DNA of 64,000 nt from Qipengyuania pacifica (GTDB taxonomy: Bacteria > Pseudomonadota > Alphaproteobacteria > Sphingomonadales > Sphingomonadaceae): contig NZ_JAHWXO010000005.1 in NCBI RefSeq assembly GCF_019857205.1, positions 62,001 through 126,000 of the forward strand, in the 5' to 3' direction. Shown here one piece after another: positions 1 to 8,764 of this stretch. The notes under the pieces were generated by a model that saw only the letters and a list, made by a program, of their open reading frames with translations, searched no databases and was not told where the DNA came from. The position numbers and the translations under genes were made by a program. Each line of letters opens with the position of its first letter. The first letter of the stretch is position 1.

Positions 1-1
1 C

Positions 2-229
2 ATGGAACTGCAGCGCGAGAGCGAGTTGGAGATCTTCGCAGGACCGTCTGCACGGTACTGCCCGGCGGGCGTGTACGAATGGATCCTGGAAGAAGGCGCG
101 GAGCCCAAGTTCCAGATCAATTCGCAGAACTGCATCCACTGCAAGACGTGCGACATCAAGGATCCGAACCAGAATATCACCTGGGTTACACCCGAAGGCG
201 GCGGCGGGCCGAACTATCCGAATATGTGA
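2..229 (+). CDS. Electron transfer flavoprotein-ubiquinone oxidoreductase, C-terminal end (cut by window start)
   Basis: Only the last 75 or so residues are present; the frame is open to the left edge, so the ATG at position 2 is probably internal. ETF-QO is a membrane-bound flavoprotein that passes electrons from acyl-CoA and amino-acid dehydrogenases, via ETF, to ubiquinone. The fragment holds the C-terminal 4Fe-4S ligands: one Cys in RYCPAGVYE and three in [12 protein letters not shown]. The ending [10 protein letters not shown] is typical of the family. The next gene starts 9 nt downstream on the same strand. Confidence 0.9.
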   Translation: MELQRESELEIFAGPSARYCPAGVYEWILEEGAEPKFQINSQNCIHCKTCDIKDPNQNITWVTPEGGGGPNYPNM

Positions 230-238
230 TTCCGCGTA

Positions 239-514
239 ATGTGGCGGGCTTATATCGCTTGGATTGATAGGGATTTAGGGACTGGCTGGCCTTCAATGAA
301 TGGCTGGTCCTCTTTGGTCGCGTTCGTGCCAGTCACCTTGGTAATCATTTTCTCGCTCATCGTGCATCCGGATGACAAGCCCGGTCTTGTAGAATTGGTC
401 GTTGTAGTCGTGCCGATGGTCATTCTCTTCACGATCTGGAGCTGGCGAGTTTACCTTGCCGCAATGCGACAGGTCGCTGCCATCAGGAATGGCGAAGCGG
501 ATAAGGACGAGTAG
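239..514 (+). CDS. Small membrane protein of unknown function
   Basis: Predicts 91 residues, and I do not recognise the family. Two hydrophobic segments are visible, at about residues 26-42 and 52-70, separated by a short polar stretch with HPDDKPG. The tail is charged and ends in GEADKDE, which suggests a two-pass inner-membrane protein. An alternative start is the ATG at 296 (MNGW), which would still keep both membrane segments. The stop codon sits inside the likely ribosome binding site of ispE, so the two may be translationally coupled. Confidence 0.55.
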   Translation: MWRAYIAWIDRDLGTGWPSMNGWSSLVAFVPVTLVIIFSLIVHPDDKPGLVELVVVVVPMVILFTIWSWRVYLAAMRQVAAIRNGEADKDE

Positions 515-524
515 GACGAAAATC

Positions 525-1331
525 GTGCGCGAAACCGCCTACGCCAAGATCAACCTCGCGCTCCATGTCCGCAGGCGGCGGGATGATGGCTATCATGAGC
601 TTGAGACGCTGTTTGCCTTCGTCGATGCGGGGGACGTGCTGACAGCAACCAGCGCTGCGCAGGACGCCGTGACGGTCATGGGCGAGTTCGCGGGCGGTCT
701 CGACAATCCGTTCGACAATCTGGTGGCAAAAGCGCTGGGCAAGGTCCCGCGCGCCGACGGGCTCAGGATCACGCTGGAGAAAAACCTCCCTGTTGCAGCG
801 GGGCTCGGTGGGGGCTCGGCGGATGCCGGGGCCGTTTTTCGCATCGTGAAAGAGCTTCATGGTTTGCCGGACGACTGGCACGAGCGCGCAACTGCACTGG
901 GCGCGGATGTACCCGCTTGTGTCGAAAGTCGTACCTGTATCGGGCGCGGCACCGGCACCGAACTCGAACCGGCAGATGACAGTCTGGCGGGCACACCCGT
1001 TCTGCTGGTAAACCCGCGCGTCCCGCTGTCCACTGGGCCGGTGTTCAGGCATTGGGACGAGAAGGATCGCGGCACCTTGCCCGATGGCGATGCCCGCACG
1101 ATCACTCTCGAAGGGCGAAACGATCTCGACGCACCCGCCCTTTCGCTGTGCCCGCAGATCGGCGGGGTACTTGCCGCTTTGCGCGGAACTTCGCCGTTTC
1201 TCGCCCGTATGTCGGGTTCGGGCGCGACCTGTTTCGCGCTGTTCGATGACAAGGCAGCGCGGGACGAGGCGGCGGATCGCATGGCCGCCGACCATCCCGG
1301 CTGGTGGCAGATGCGAGGAAAGCTCAGATGA
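525..1331 (+). CDS. ispE: 4-diphosphocytidyl-2-C-methyl-D-erythritol kinase
   Basis: Phosphorylates CDP-methylerythritol in the non-mevalonate (MEP) isoprenoid pathway in the cytoplasm. This is a GHMP kinase: the N-terminal AYAKINLALHV carries the catalytic Lys, LPVAAGLGGGSADAGA is the ATP-binding loop, ALGADVPACV carries the catalytic Asp, and MSGSGATCFALF is the third GHMP motif. I chose GTG 525 (268 residues) because AGGA at 513-516 lies 8 nt upstream; the in-frame ATG at 489 has no usable ribosome binding site and would lengthen the N-terminus abnormally. The stop overlaps the next start (ATGA). Confidence 0.93.
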   Translation: MRETAYAKINLALHVRRRRDDGYHELETLFAFVDAGDVLTATSAAQDAVTVMGEFAGGLDNPFDNLVAKALGKVPRADGLRITLEKNLPVAAGLGGGSADAGAVFRIVKELHGLPDDWHERATALGADVPACVESRTCIGRGTGTELEPADDSLAGTPVLLVNPRVPLSTGPVFRHWDEKDRGTLPDGDARTITLEGRNDLDAPALSLCPQIGGVLAALRGTSPFLARMSGSGATCFALFDDKAARDEAADRMAADHPGWWQMRGKLR

Positions 1332-2053
1332 TCGACGGTCGGCCCTATCGCCAGGTGAATGTGGACGACATTCGACCCGGCGGATTGCTGGTAGTGGCCG
1401 ATCACGCATCGAACCATGTTCCAGCGGGCATCGAGCTGGGGATCGATCCCAAGCTGATGAACGATCATATTGCGATCGATATCGGGGTGGAAGGCGTGGC
1501 GGATCGTCTTGCCCGCCGCCACGATCTACCTGTGCACATCGCCACCGTGAGCCGTCTCGTTTGCGATTTTCACCGCAAGGAGAACGAACCAGCCGTTGTT
1601 CCGACGACCAGCGACGGGCACCTGATCCCGGGTAATATCGGCGCAGATGTGGAAATGCGGCTCGCACGTTATCATCGACCATATCACGACGCTTTGGCGG
1701 CGCTGATCGAACGCGCCCGGCCGCGTATGCTGGTGGCAGTTCACAGCTTCACGCCTAGCCTGGCAACCAGCGATGAAGAGCGACCCTGGGAAGTCGCCCT
1801 GCTGTACAATCAGGATGAGAGAGCGGCGCAACATGCCATTCGGCTGTTTCGCGAACAGGGCCTGACAGTGGGCGACAACCAGCCCTATTCGGGCAAACAG
1901 CTCAACGCCACGATGGATCGCCATGCCGAGGCGAATGGCATTCCCTATTGCACGGTCGAGATACGACAGGATCAGATCGATACGGCCGCAGGGCAGGCGC
2001 GCTGGGCGGTAATGCTGGCAGACATCATGGGTCGTGTCGCGCTGGAGGTGTAA
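1328..2053 (+). CDS. N-formylglutamate amidohydrolase family protein
   Basis: Predicts 241 residues of the N-formylglutamate amidohydrolase (FGase/HutG-like) family, zinc hydrolases that cleave N-formylglutamate to formate and glutamate or act on similar N-acyl amino acids. Supporting motifs are VVADHASNHVP near the N-terminus, FHRKENEP, AVHSFTP and a C-terminal YCTVEIRQD. The start is set by a 4-nt overlap with ispE. No other histidine-degradation gene is nearby, so the true substrate is uncertain. Confidence 0.85.
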   Translation: MIDGRPYRQVNVDDIRPGGLLVVADHASNHVPAGIELGIDPKLMNDHIAIDIGVEGVADRLARRHDLPVHIATVSRLVCDFHRKENEPAVVPTTSDGHLIPGNIGADVEMRLARYHRPYHDALAALIERARPRMLVAVHSFTPSLATSDEERPWEVALLYNQDERAAQHAIRLFREQGLTVGDNQPYSGKQLNATMDRHAEANGIPYCTVEIRQDQIDTAAGQARWAVMLADIMGRVALEV

Positions 2054-2093
2054 AGCCGAGCTTGGCCGGACCACGGGCATTCTTCCGTTAGCG

Positions 2094-2129
2094 TAGGCTT
2101 CGCTGTCTGCTAGGCTTCGCCTTGAAGCC
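2094..2129 (+). repeat. Direct repeat and competing hairpin arms upstream of ilvD
   Basis: The 10-mer TAGGCTTCGC occurs twice, at 2094-2103 and 2111-2120. The second copy forms a 6-bp stem, GGCTTC (2113-2118) with GAAGCC (2124-2129), over a 5-nt loop. The first copy (2096-2101) could pair with the same right arm. The structure ends 14 nt before the ilvD ATG, next to its purine-rich GAGAGA. It could be chance. Confidence 0.3.
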
Positions 2130-2143
2130 AAGAGAGACCTGCC

Positions 2144-3991
2144 ATGCCCGCCTATCGTTCCCGCACCACCACCCACGGCCGCAACATGGCCGGCGCGCGC
2201 GGATTGTGGCGCGCGACGGGCATGAAAGACGGTGATTTCGGCAAACCGATCATCGCGGTGGTCAACAGCTTTACCCAGTTCGTGCCGGGGCACGTGCATC
2301 TCAAGGATCTGGGGCAGCTGGTCGCACGCGAAATCGAGGCCGCGGGCGGCGTGGCCAAAGAATTCAACACCATCGCGGTCGATGACGGGATCGCCATGGG
2401 GCACGACGGCATGCTCTATTCGTTGCCGAGCCGCGACCTGATTGCCGACAGCGTCGAATATATGGTCAACGCCCACTGCGCCGATGCGATGGTGTGCATT
2501 TCGAACTGCGACAAGATTACGCCGGGCATGTTGATGGCCGCGATGCGCCTGAACATTCCCGCCGTGTTCGTCAGCGGCGGTCCGATGGAGGCAGGCAAGG
2601 TTGTGGTGAAAGGCAAGGAGGTCGCCCTCGATCTGGTGGATGCCATGGTCGCTGCCGCGGACGAAGCCTATTCGGACGAGGAAGTTACGGCCATCGAGCA
2701 GAATGCGTGCCCGACCTGCGGCAGCTGCAGCGGCATGTTCACGGCCAATTCGATGAATTGCCTGACCGAGGCGCTCGGTCTCTCGCTTCCCGGCAATGGT
2801 TCGCAGCTCGCCACGCATGCCGACCGCAAGGGTCTGTTCGAACGGGCAGGGCGGCTGGTGGTGACGCTGGCGAAGCGATATTACGAGGAAGATGACGAGA
2901 GCGTCCTGCCACGTTCCATCGCCAGTTTCGAAGCGTTCGAGAACGCGATGAGCCTCGATATCGCGATGGGCGGCTCGACGAATACCGTGCTGCACCTGCT
3001 TGCTGCCGCGCATGAGGCGGGGGTCGATTTCACCATGAAGGATATCGACCGGTTGAGCCGTCAGGTCCCCTGCCTGTCAAAGGTCGCACCGGCGAAAAGC
3101 GATGTCCATATGGAGGATGTCCACCGGGCAGGCGGAATCATGGCGATCCTCGGCGAGCTGGAAAAGGCAGGCCTGCTTCACACCGCGTTGCCGACCGTAC
3201 ACAGCCCGACCATGGCCGATGCGCTGGATGACTGGGACATTGGCCGCACGCAGAACAACAAGGTCCGCGAATTTTTCGCGGCGGCGCCGGGCGGGGTGCC
3301 GACGCAGACCGCTTTCAGCCAGTCGCGCAGGTGGGAAGAGCTCGATACGGACCGCGAAAACGGAGTTATCCGGAGCGCTGAACACGCGTTCAGCAAGGAT
3401 GGCGGGCTGGCCGTGCTCTATGGCAATATCGCGCGCGATGGCTGCATCGTTAAGACCGCGGGGGTCGATGAGAGCATTCTGAACTTCTCGGGCCCAGCCA
3501 AGGTTTACGAGAGCCAGGACGACGCGGTGACGGCGATCCTGACGGGGCAGGTCGTCGAAGGCGATGTCGTCGTCATCCGGTACGAAGGGCCGCGAGGCGG
3601 ACCCGGCATGCAGGAAATGCTTTATCCGACGAGCTATCTGAAATCGAAGGGGCTGGGCGCAGCCTGCGCCCTGCTGACCGACGGCAGGTTTTCGGGAGGA
3701 ACGTCAGGCCTGTCGATCGGCCACGTGTCGCCCGAAGCCGCGGAAGGCGGCGCCATCGCTTTGGTCGAGGAGGGGGACATGATCGAAATTTCCATTCCCG
3801 AACGCACGATCAATCTTGCCGTGTCCGACGAAGTTCTGGCGGAACGGCGCGCCGTCATGGAAAAGAAGGGCTGGCTTCCTGCCCAACCGCGAGACCGGCG
3901 GGTCTCGCCAGCGCTCGAAGCCTATGCTGCGATGACGACTTCTGCGGCGCGCGGCGCAATCCGAGATGTTAGCCAGTTGAAAACGCGCTGA
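2144..3991 (+). CDS. ilvD: Dihydroxy-acid dehydratase
   Basis: Dehydrates 2,3-dihydroxy-isovalerate and 2,3-dihydroxy-3-methylvalerate to the 2-oxo acids in valine, isoleucine and pantothenate synthesis. At 615 residues it matches the family length. Cluster and active-site motifs are present: [59 protein letters not shown] and [16 protein letters not shown]. Three conserved Cys are available for the Fe-S cluster. It stands alone, with 90 nt upstream and no other ilv gene nearby. Confidence 0.97.
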   Translation: MPAYRSRTTTHGRNMAGARGLWRATGMKDGDFGKPIIAVVNSFTQFVPGHVHLKDLGQLVAREIEAAGGVAKEFNTIAVDDGIAMGHDGMLYSLPSRDLIADSVEYMVNAHCADAMVCISNCDKITPGMLMAAMRLNIPAVFVSGGPMEAGKVVVKGKEVALDLVDAMVAAADEAYSDEEVTAIEQNACPTCGSCSGMFTANSMNCLTEALGLSLPGNGSQLATHADRKGLFERAGRLVVTLAKRYYEEDDESVLPRSIASFEAFENAMSLDIAMGGSTNTVLHLLAAAHEAGVDFTMKDIDRLSRQVPCLSKVAPAKSDVHMEDVHRAGGIMAILGELEKAGLLHTALPTVHSPTMADALDDWDIGRTQNNKVREFFAAAPGGVPTQTAFSQSRRWEELDTDRENGVIRSAEHAFSKDGGLAVLYGNIARDGCIVKTAGVDESILNFSGPAKVYESQDDAVTAILTGQVVEGDVVVIRYEGPRGGPGMQEMLYPTSYLKSKGLGAACALLTDGRFSGGTSGLSIGHVSPEAAEGGAIALVEEGDMIEISIPERTINLAVSDEVLAERRAVMEKKGWLPAQPRDRRVSPALEAYAAMTTSAARGAIRDVSQLKTR

Positions 3992-4029
3992 GACTTGCCC
4001 CCGAGCGCCGTGCGTGGCAGCGGCTACGC

Positions 4030-4386
4030 ATGACTTTTCCGCAACGATCCCTCTGGGTTCTTCTGGTTGCATCGCTCGGTCTTGGAGCGTGCGAGGTTTC
4101 GCCCGAGATAGCGAGCGAGGGCGGGTCAACGATTTCCTGCGCTCTGGGTGGGGCAACCGACTTCACCGGCGAATGCCGTCTCGTCGAAGTAGGCGATGGC
4201 AGTGCGAACTACCTCATCATGCGGCACCCGGATGGCGGTTTCCGCAGGCTCGCACGCGCTGAAACGGTGTCCGGCCTGGCCGAGTTCGACGGCGCGCAGG
4301 AGGCGGAAAGCTGGCGCGAAGGGGACGCGGTCGTGCTCGCGATCGGAGAGGATCGCTATCGCTGGGGCCAGCCCGTACGTGACTGA
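4030..4386 (+). CDS. Small putative lipoprotein of unknown function
   Basis: Predicts 118 residues. The N-terminus has a short hydrophobic h-region followed by a lipobox, SLGLGAC, with the acylated Cys at about residue 21. This indicates export and lipid anchoring. The mature part is soluble, with paired Cys (ISCALGG and TGECRL) that could form a disulfide, and I recognise no family. Its last 8 nt overlap the GTG start of the NAD(P)HX repair gene, so the two are probably co-transcribed. Confidence 0.6.
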   Translation: MTFPQRSLWVLLVASLGLGACEVSPEIASEGGSTISCALGGATDFTGECRLVEVGDGSANYLIMRHPDGGFRRLARAETVSGLAEFDGAQEAESWREGDAVVLAIGEDRYRWGQPVRD

Positions 4387-5764
4387 GCCTGTGCTCACCG
4401 TCGCCGAGATGCGCGAGGCGGAGAAAACCGCAATGGATCGCGGGACCAGCGAGTGGGAGCTGATGCAGCGTGCAGGGACCAATGCAGCGCAGTGGGTCAT
4501 GCGTATGGCTGCAGGGCGGCAGGTCACGATGCTTTGCGGACCCGGCAACAATGGCGGTGACGGTTACGTGATCGCGGACGTGTTGAGCCGGGCAGGGTAC
4601 GAAGTGGACGTGATTGCGCCCATAGAGCCGAAGAGCGAGACCGCTCGCAGGGCGCGGTCCGCCTTTCAGGGCAAGGTCACTCTTGATGGCGCTCTGCGCA
4701 CAGGCGTGGTGGTCGATTGTCTGTTCGGGTACGGCCTGGATCGAAAGGTCGAGGAGCCGTTCTCGAAAATACTGGAGAAACTCGTAGCATCACCCTGTTA
4801 TAAAATAGCTATCGATGTCCCGAGTGCAGTGCAGAGTGACGCTGCGCGCGTGCTTGGCCCGCTTCCTCGATATGACCTGACACTGGCTCTCGGCGCGTGG
4901 AAGCAGGCCCATTTTCTCATGCCGGCTATGGCAGCGCTGGGCGAAAAGCGACTGGTTACCATCGGGCTGGAGTTCGAAGATGTTTCATCGACGGTTTCCG
5001 CCGCGCCCAAGATAACTTCGCCCAAATCCGATGCCCATAAATACAATCGCGGGCTGCTGGCCATCGTAGCAGGGGCAATGCCCGGCGCGCCACTGCTTGC
5101 CGCGGAGGCAGCCATGCGCGCGGGGGCGGGCTATGTGAAACTGTTCAGCGATCATTCTCATCCCGATGCGCCGGCCGAACTCGTGATCGAGCAGGGCAGC
5201 CTCGCCGATGTGCTTTCCGACGAGCGGATTTCGGCTTTGCTGATTGGACCGGGACTAGGCCGCGACGACGCGGCTCGTGGAAGGCTGGCCAAGGTACTGG
5301 AAAGCGGAAAGCCGCCAGTGCTGGATGCGGATGCGCTGCATCTTCTCGACCCGGAACTTCTCGCGATGACCGACGCCAAGACCTTGTGCGTGACGCCTCA
5401 CGAAGGAGAGCTGGCAAAACTCTGCGAGACGTTTGGCGTCACGGCGGAAAGCAAACTCGATCGGGCTCGCGCATTGGCGGATGTCACCGGCCTGACGGTG
5501 CTGGCCAAGGGGCCCGACACCGTTCTTGTGCATGACGGCATGACGTCATTTTTCCCTAGAGGCTCAAGCTGGCTATCCGTGGCAGGGTCCGGCGATGTAC
5601 TGGCGGGGATCCTGGGTTCGCGGCTCGCAACCCATAGTAATCCGCGGCGTGCAGCCGAAGAGAGCGTATGGCTGCATCACGAAGCGGCGCGCCTTGCATC
5701 CCCGGCATTTTCTGCAGGGGAACTTGCTCACGCGGTAAAACCGGCCATGGCGTCCTTCCTGTGA
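4379..5764 (+). CDS. nnr: Bifunctional NAD(P)HX epimerase / ADP-dependent NAD(P)HX dehydratase
   Basis: Repairs hydrated NADH and NADPH. The N-terminal YjeF_N epimerase half (about residues 1-210) has the GPGNNGGDGYVIADVL motif; the C-terminal ribokinase-like dehydratase half has GAGYVKLFS, IGPGLGRDD, VTPHEGELAKL and SVAGSGDVLAGIL. The protein is 461 residues from GTG 4379 (MTEPVLTVAEMREAE), which fits the fused bacterial form. The open frame reaches back to 4196, but that part overlaps the lipoprotein and is not protein-like. It overlaps the next gene by 4 nt (GTGA). Confidence 0.93.
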   Translation: MTEPVLTVAEMREAEKTAMDRGTSEWELMQRAGTNAAQWVMRMAAGRQVTMLCGPGNNGGDGYVIADVLSRAGYEVDVIAPIEPKSETARRARSAFQGKVTLDGALRTGVVVDCLFGYGLDRKVEEPFSKILEKLVASPCYKIAIDVPSAVQSDAARVLGPLPRYDLTLALGAWKQAHFLMPAMAALGEKRLVTIGLEFEDVSSTVSAAPKITSPKSDAHKYNRGLLAIVAGAMPGAPLLAAEAAMRAGAGYVKLFSDHSHPDAPAELVIEQGSLADVLSDERISALLIGPGLGRDDAARGRLAKVLESGKPPVLDADALHLLDPELLAMTDAKTLCVTPHEGELAKLCETFGVTAESKLDRARALADVTGLTVLAKGPDTVLVHDGMTSFFPRGSSWLSVAGSGDVLAGILGSRLATHSNPRRAAEESVWLHHEAARLASPAFSAGELAHAVKPAMASFL

Positions 5765-6957
5765 GCGAAACCGAAGAAATCATCCGCATTGCTGCGCGCG
5801 GCGATGGCGTCACCGCGTCGGGGAGGCACATCTCCGGCGGCGTTCCGGGCGACACCGTGGGCGAAGATGGCACACTGACGACAGGCCCGCATCACGCCGA
5901 CCCGCCGTGCCGACATTTCCCGGTCTGCGGTGGGTGCCAGTTACAGCATGTCGATGAAGAGGCGCTACGGCAGTTCGTGACAGACCGCGTCGTCGGTGCT
6001 GCCAGGGCGCAGGATCTCAACGTTGGTGAAGTGCTTGCGACGCAGCTGTCACCGCCACGGTCGCGCCGACGCGCCACCTTGCATGCGCTGAAGACCGCGC
6101 AGGGCGCCGTGCTGGGTTTCCGCGAAAGCGGATCGCACCGAATTGTGAACATGCAGGAATGCCATATCCTCGTGCCCGAGCTTTTCGCCCTGGTCGAGCC
6201 GCTGAGAAAACTGATCGGTCGTTATGGCGGCCGCCAAGCGGTCGACGTGGAATTGACGCTGGTCGATCAGGGCGTCGATTGTACGCTGAAGGGTATCGAG
6301 GCCGATGGGCTGGCCGCGACGGAAGCTCTGCTGGACTTTGCGCGTGAGAATTCCCTGGCTCGCCTTTCTGTGGACCGCGGGTTTGGTCCGGAGACAAGTT
6401 GGGAGCCCGAGCCGCTTACCGTTGGGCTGGGCGACATTGCGGTGCCCTTTCCTCACGGTAGCTTCCTCCAGCCCACAGTCGATGGCGAGCGTGCACTGGT
6501 CGCCGATGCGTTGGACTTTCTCGATGGCGCAACGACCGTGGCTGATCTTTTTTCAGGCCTCGGCACGTTCGCCTTTGCTTTGGCGGGGCCGCGGAAGGTG
6601 CTGGCAGTGGAGGCTGCGCGCGATGCGCATCTCGCCTGCAAGGCGGCTGCGAATGGGCGGCAGATACCGGTGCACACGCTTCATCGCGACTTGTTTCGCA
6701 ATCCGCTGCAGGCAGATGAGGCGAGCCGGTTCGGAGCATTGGTTCTCGATCCACCCCGGGCGGGTGCGCGGGAGCAGGTGGTTCAGATTGTGGCGAGCGA
6801 GGCGACGCGCGTGGCATACATCAGTTGCAACCCTGTCAGTTGGTCGCGCGATGCCAGAGTACTGGTTGATGCGGGCTTCCGGCTCGAGAAGCTGCGGCCA
6901 GTCGGGCAATTCCGCTGGTCGACTCATGTCGAACTGACCAGTTACTTCAGGCGCTAG
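5761..6957 (+). CDS. Class I SAM-dependent RNA methyltransferase, RlmD/TrmA family
   Basis: Predicted uracil-C5 methyltransferase of rRNA or tRNA, 398 residues from GTG 5761. An N-terminal Fe-S-type cysteine cluster CRHFPVCGGCQLQH comes first, with a further Cys in MQECHILV. The Rossmann domain has VADLFSGLGTFAFALA (SAM binding), LVLDPPRAGAREQV and the catalytic-loop Cys in AYISCNPVSWSRD. The TRAM domain is short. In many alphaproteobacteria this family follows the NAD(P)HX repair gene, as here. Its TAG stop interlocks with the stop of the convergent hydrolase gene. Which uracil it modifies cannot be told from sequence. Confidence 0.88.
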   Translation: MSETEEIIRIAARGDGVTASGRHISGGVPGDTVGEDGTLTTGPHHADPPCRHFPVCGGCQLQHVDEEALRQFVTDRVVGAARAQDLNVGEVLATQLSPPRSRRRATLHALKTAQGAVLGFRESGSHRIVNMQECHILVPELFALVEPLRKLIGRYGGRQAVDVELTLVDQGVDCTLKGIEADGLAATEALLDFARENSLARLSVDRGFGPETSWEPEPLTVGLGDIAVPFPHGSFLQPTVDGERALVADALDFLDGATTVADLFSGLGTFAFALAGPRKVLAVEAARDAHLACKAAANGRQIPVHTLHRDLFRNPLQADEASRFGALVLDPPRAGAREQVVQIVASEATRVAYISCNPVSWSRDARVLVDAGFRLEKLRPVGQFRWSTHVELTSYFRR

Positions 6958-7730
6958 CGGCGCAGAACCTCGAGGATTTGCGCGCGCAGCCACTCGCTTG
7001 CCTGCGGCGTCGAATAGGCATGGTCCGCACCTTTGCAGCGCCTGATTCGCGTGTCCGCAGCGTCCCATCGTTCACCGAACAACTGGGCCGTCCTATCGGT
7101 CTCGGCCAGGAGGATACGAACGGGGCCCGTGAAGCCCGCTATGGCGGCGCGCATCTGATCGGCAAGCGAAGAGGGCGCGGATTGTTTCTTCGAAGCCTGG
7201 CGCAATCCGCGCGCGAGTTTCTTCAGATCGACCTGGCCAGACGCCAGGCGCAGCAGTTCCTTGGGGTTTTTCAGCTTTTCGACATAGCGCGAACGCACTG
7301 CAGCAGGCGGCGGTATGTTGTCGACGTCGTTCTCGATCGTCCACGGATTGCTGAGCACGAGGGCGTCGCATTCGGCGCCGGCATTTAGCATGAGTGCGCT
7401 TGCCGCGTCGCAATTTCCGAAACCGACGACGCGTTCGACCTGCGGTGCCAGTGCACGAAATGCTAGAAGAGCGGCTTCCATGTCTTTGCGTGAATTGCGA
7501 AATCCGCGGTTTTGACCTTCGCTGTCTCCAATCCCTCGCCGGTCGAAGCGGAAGACTGGAAAACCCGCACGGGCGATGCCGGCGGCAAGGCGAGCTTGAG
7601 AATTGAACGCCCCTGCACGAACTTCATTGCCGCCGCTGACGAGGAGCAGCCCGGTCGTTCCGGGCGCGCTGTCGAGTGTCGCGCCGCAGCGCGCGTCCTG
7701 GCACTCGAAGGAGAACGCGAGCCGGTTCAT
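6954..7730 (-). CDS. Alpha/beta hydrolase, exosortase A system-associated (hydrolase 1 type)
   Basis: Predicts 258 residues with the alpha/beta-hydrolase fold: LLLVSGGNEVRAGAF oxyanion region, FRFDRRGIGDSEG and a C-terminal His in GADHAYSTP. It matches the hydrolase 1 protein (family known as TIGR03100) that accompanies XrtA loci. The nucleophile elbow reads VVGFGNCDAASA, so the usual G-x-S-x-G serine is replaced by Cys/Asp. Its ATG overlaps the stop of the upstream hydrolase by 4 nt (ATGA). It is the last gene of the leftward arm. Confidence 0.85.
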   Translation of the reverse strand: MNRLAFSFECQDARCGATLDSAPGTTGLLLVSGGNEVRAGAFNSQARLAAGIARAGFPVFRFDRRGIGDSEGQNRGFRNSRKDMEAALLAFRALAPQVERVVGFGNCDAASALMLNAGAECDALVLSNPWTIENDVDNIPPPAAVRSRYVEKLKNPKELLRLASGQVDLKKLARGLRQASKKQSAPSSLADQMRAAIAGFTGPVRILLAETDRTAQLFGERWDAADTRIRRCKGADHAYSTPQASEWLRAQILEVLRR

Positions 7731-8407
7731 GCGCCCGGGCCCGACGTTGCGACGATGGAGGCAAGCGCTGTGGCCTGTGCGAGATCGAAATCGTTTTCGG
7801 CGCGCAGCCAGAGCGGCGTTCCGCCCAAAACCGTTTGTTCGACGGTCGAATAGCCCGGCGGAGCAGCGAAATCTTCGGTTTCGAGTTCTGCAAACAATTC
7901 AGGGCCGAGCGGCCACCCGCCAAGCGTGACACCGCGTTCCCGGCCGGTTTTCCGGAGCTCTTCCGTAATCTCTTCCCGCCCGGCTTCCCGCGCGCTCAGG
8001 ATGCGTGCCCGGAGCATGTTGCGCAGGATCTGCTGAGGTTTCGGTGGGGCATAGAGCCAGCCTCTACTGTCCTCCGGCACCAGCCAGCAGCCAGACCGGA
8101 CGGCGAGAATAGCGGTCGTGGAGAAAGTCTCCACCGCAGCGGCAATGCCGACCCGCCAATGGGCGAGCGATTGGTTGTCGAAGCCGGCCAGACTCTCGTT
8201 CCATCCCGGCAGGTCCGGTAGGAAGCAGTCTACGCCGCGCGAATGGAGTTTTCGCATTGTTTCAACGATTTGGTGGCGCAATCTGTTCGCTTCTTCGAAT
8301 AGGGGAGGGATAACCAGTATCCGTTTTTCGCGCGCTTCGTCGAAACCAAGCACCATTTCCTCACCCATGCCGCCATCGGGCAATGGGCAAGGCCAGACTG
8401 AATACAT
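7727..8407 (-). CDS. Divergent alpha/beta-hydrolase-like protein, exosortase A system-associated (hydrolase 2 type)
   Basis: Predicts 226 residues. The N-terminal part, LVIPPLFEEANRLRHQIV followed by DCFLPDLPGWNES, resembles the second XrtA-associated hydrolase (family known as TIGR03101). The expected nucleophile elbow reads LAVRSGCWL without a G-x-S-x-G serine, so catalysis is doubtful. The start is uncertain: ATG 8407 lies 8 nt after the ACP stop but lacks a good ribosome binding site, while GGTGAGGAA near 8360 could serve a start at about 8353-8356. It sits between the ACP and hydrolase 1 genes. Confidence 0.7.
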   Translation of the reverse strand: MYSVWPCPLPDGGMGEEMVLGFDEAREKRILVIPPLFEEANRLRHQIVETMRKLHSRGVDCFLPDLPGWNESLAGFDNQSLAHWRVGIAAAVETFSTTAILAVRSGCWLVPEDSRGWLYAPPKPQQILRNMLRARILSAREAGREEITEELRKTGRERGVTLGGWPLGPELFAELETEDFAAPPGYSTVEQTVLGGTPLWLRAENDFDLAQATALASIVATSGPGA

Positions 8408-8415
8408 GGCGGAGG

Positions 8416-8718
8416 TCAGCCCTCGATCACCTTCGCTTCGGCGAAGGCAAGGAGGCCGCCGAAGTTTTCCAGCATCTCTCCGTCGACATCGTCATCCTCG
8501 ATAACGATGTCGAGCCGGTCTTCCATTTCGGTCAGCAATCCGGCCACCGCCATAGAATCGAGCTCCGGCAGATGACCGAACAGGCCCGTGTCTCCAGTGA
8601 AGCTGTCTACCTGATCCTGATCGAGCCCGAGAACATCGCGCAGGATCGCGCGGAGCGTCTGGTCGATATCGCTGCGGCTCGGCCCGGTAGGCTCGGCTTG
8701 TGCGGTTTCGGCAATCAT
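8416..8718 (-). CDS. Acyl carrier protein, exosortase A system-associated
   Basis: Predicts 100 residues, acidic, with a helical carrier-protein core from about residue 16. The phosphopantetheine attachment site is Ser55 in LPELDSMAVAG, followed by TEMEDRLDIVIEDDD, typical of ACPs. I chose ATG 8718 because the core begins shortly after and a GGGA-type ribosome binding site lies upstream. Its neighbours (GNAT, AMP ligase, decarboxylase) suggest that it carries an activated acyl or aminoacyl group for a pathway other than fatty acid synthesis. Confidence 0.87.
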   Translation of the reverse strand: MIAETAQAEPTGPSRSDIDQTLRAILRDVLGLDQDQVDSFTGDTGLFGHLPELDSMAVAGLLTEMEDRLDIVIEDDDVDGEMLENFGGLLAFAEAKVIEG

Positions 8719-8764
8719 TGCTTCGGCGTTCCCTGTCGTTGGCCTTCCACTCGAGGCGAAGGCC

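Noticed and set aside
1526..3013. 495-codon minus-strand frame
   Set aside because: Opposite the amidohydrolase and ilvD; His/Arg-rich with no domain.
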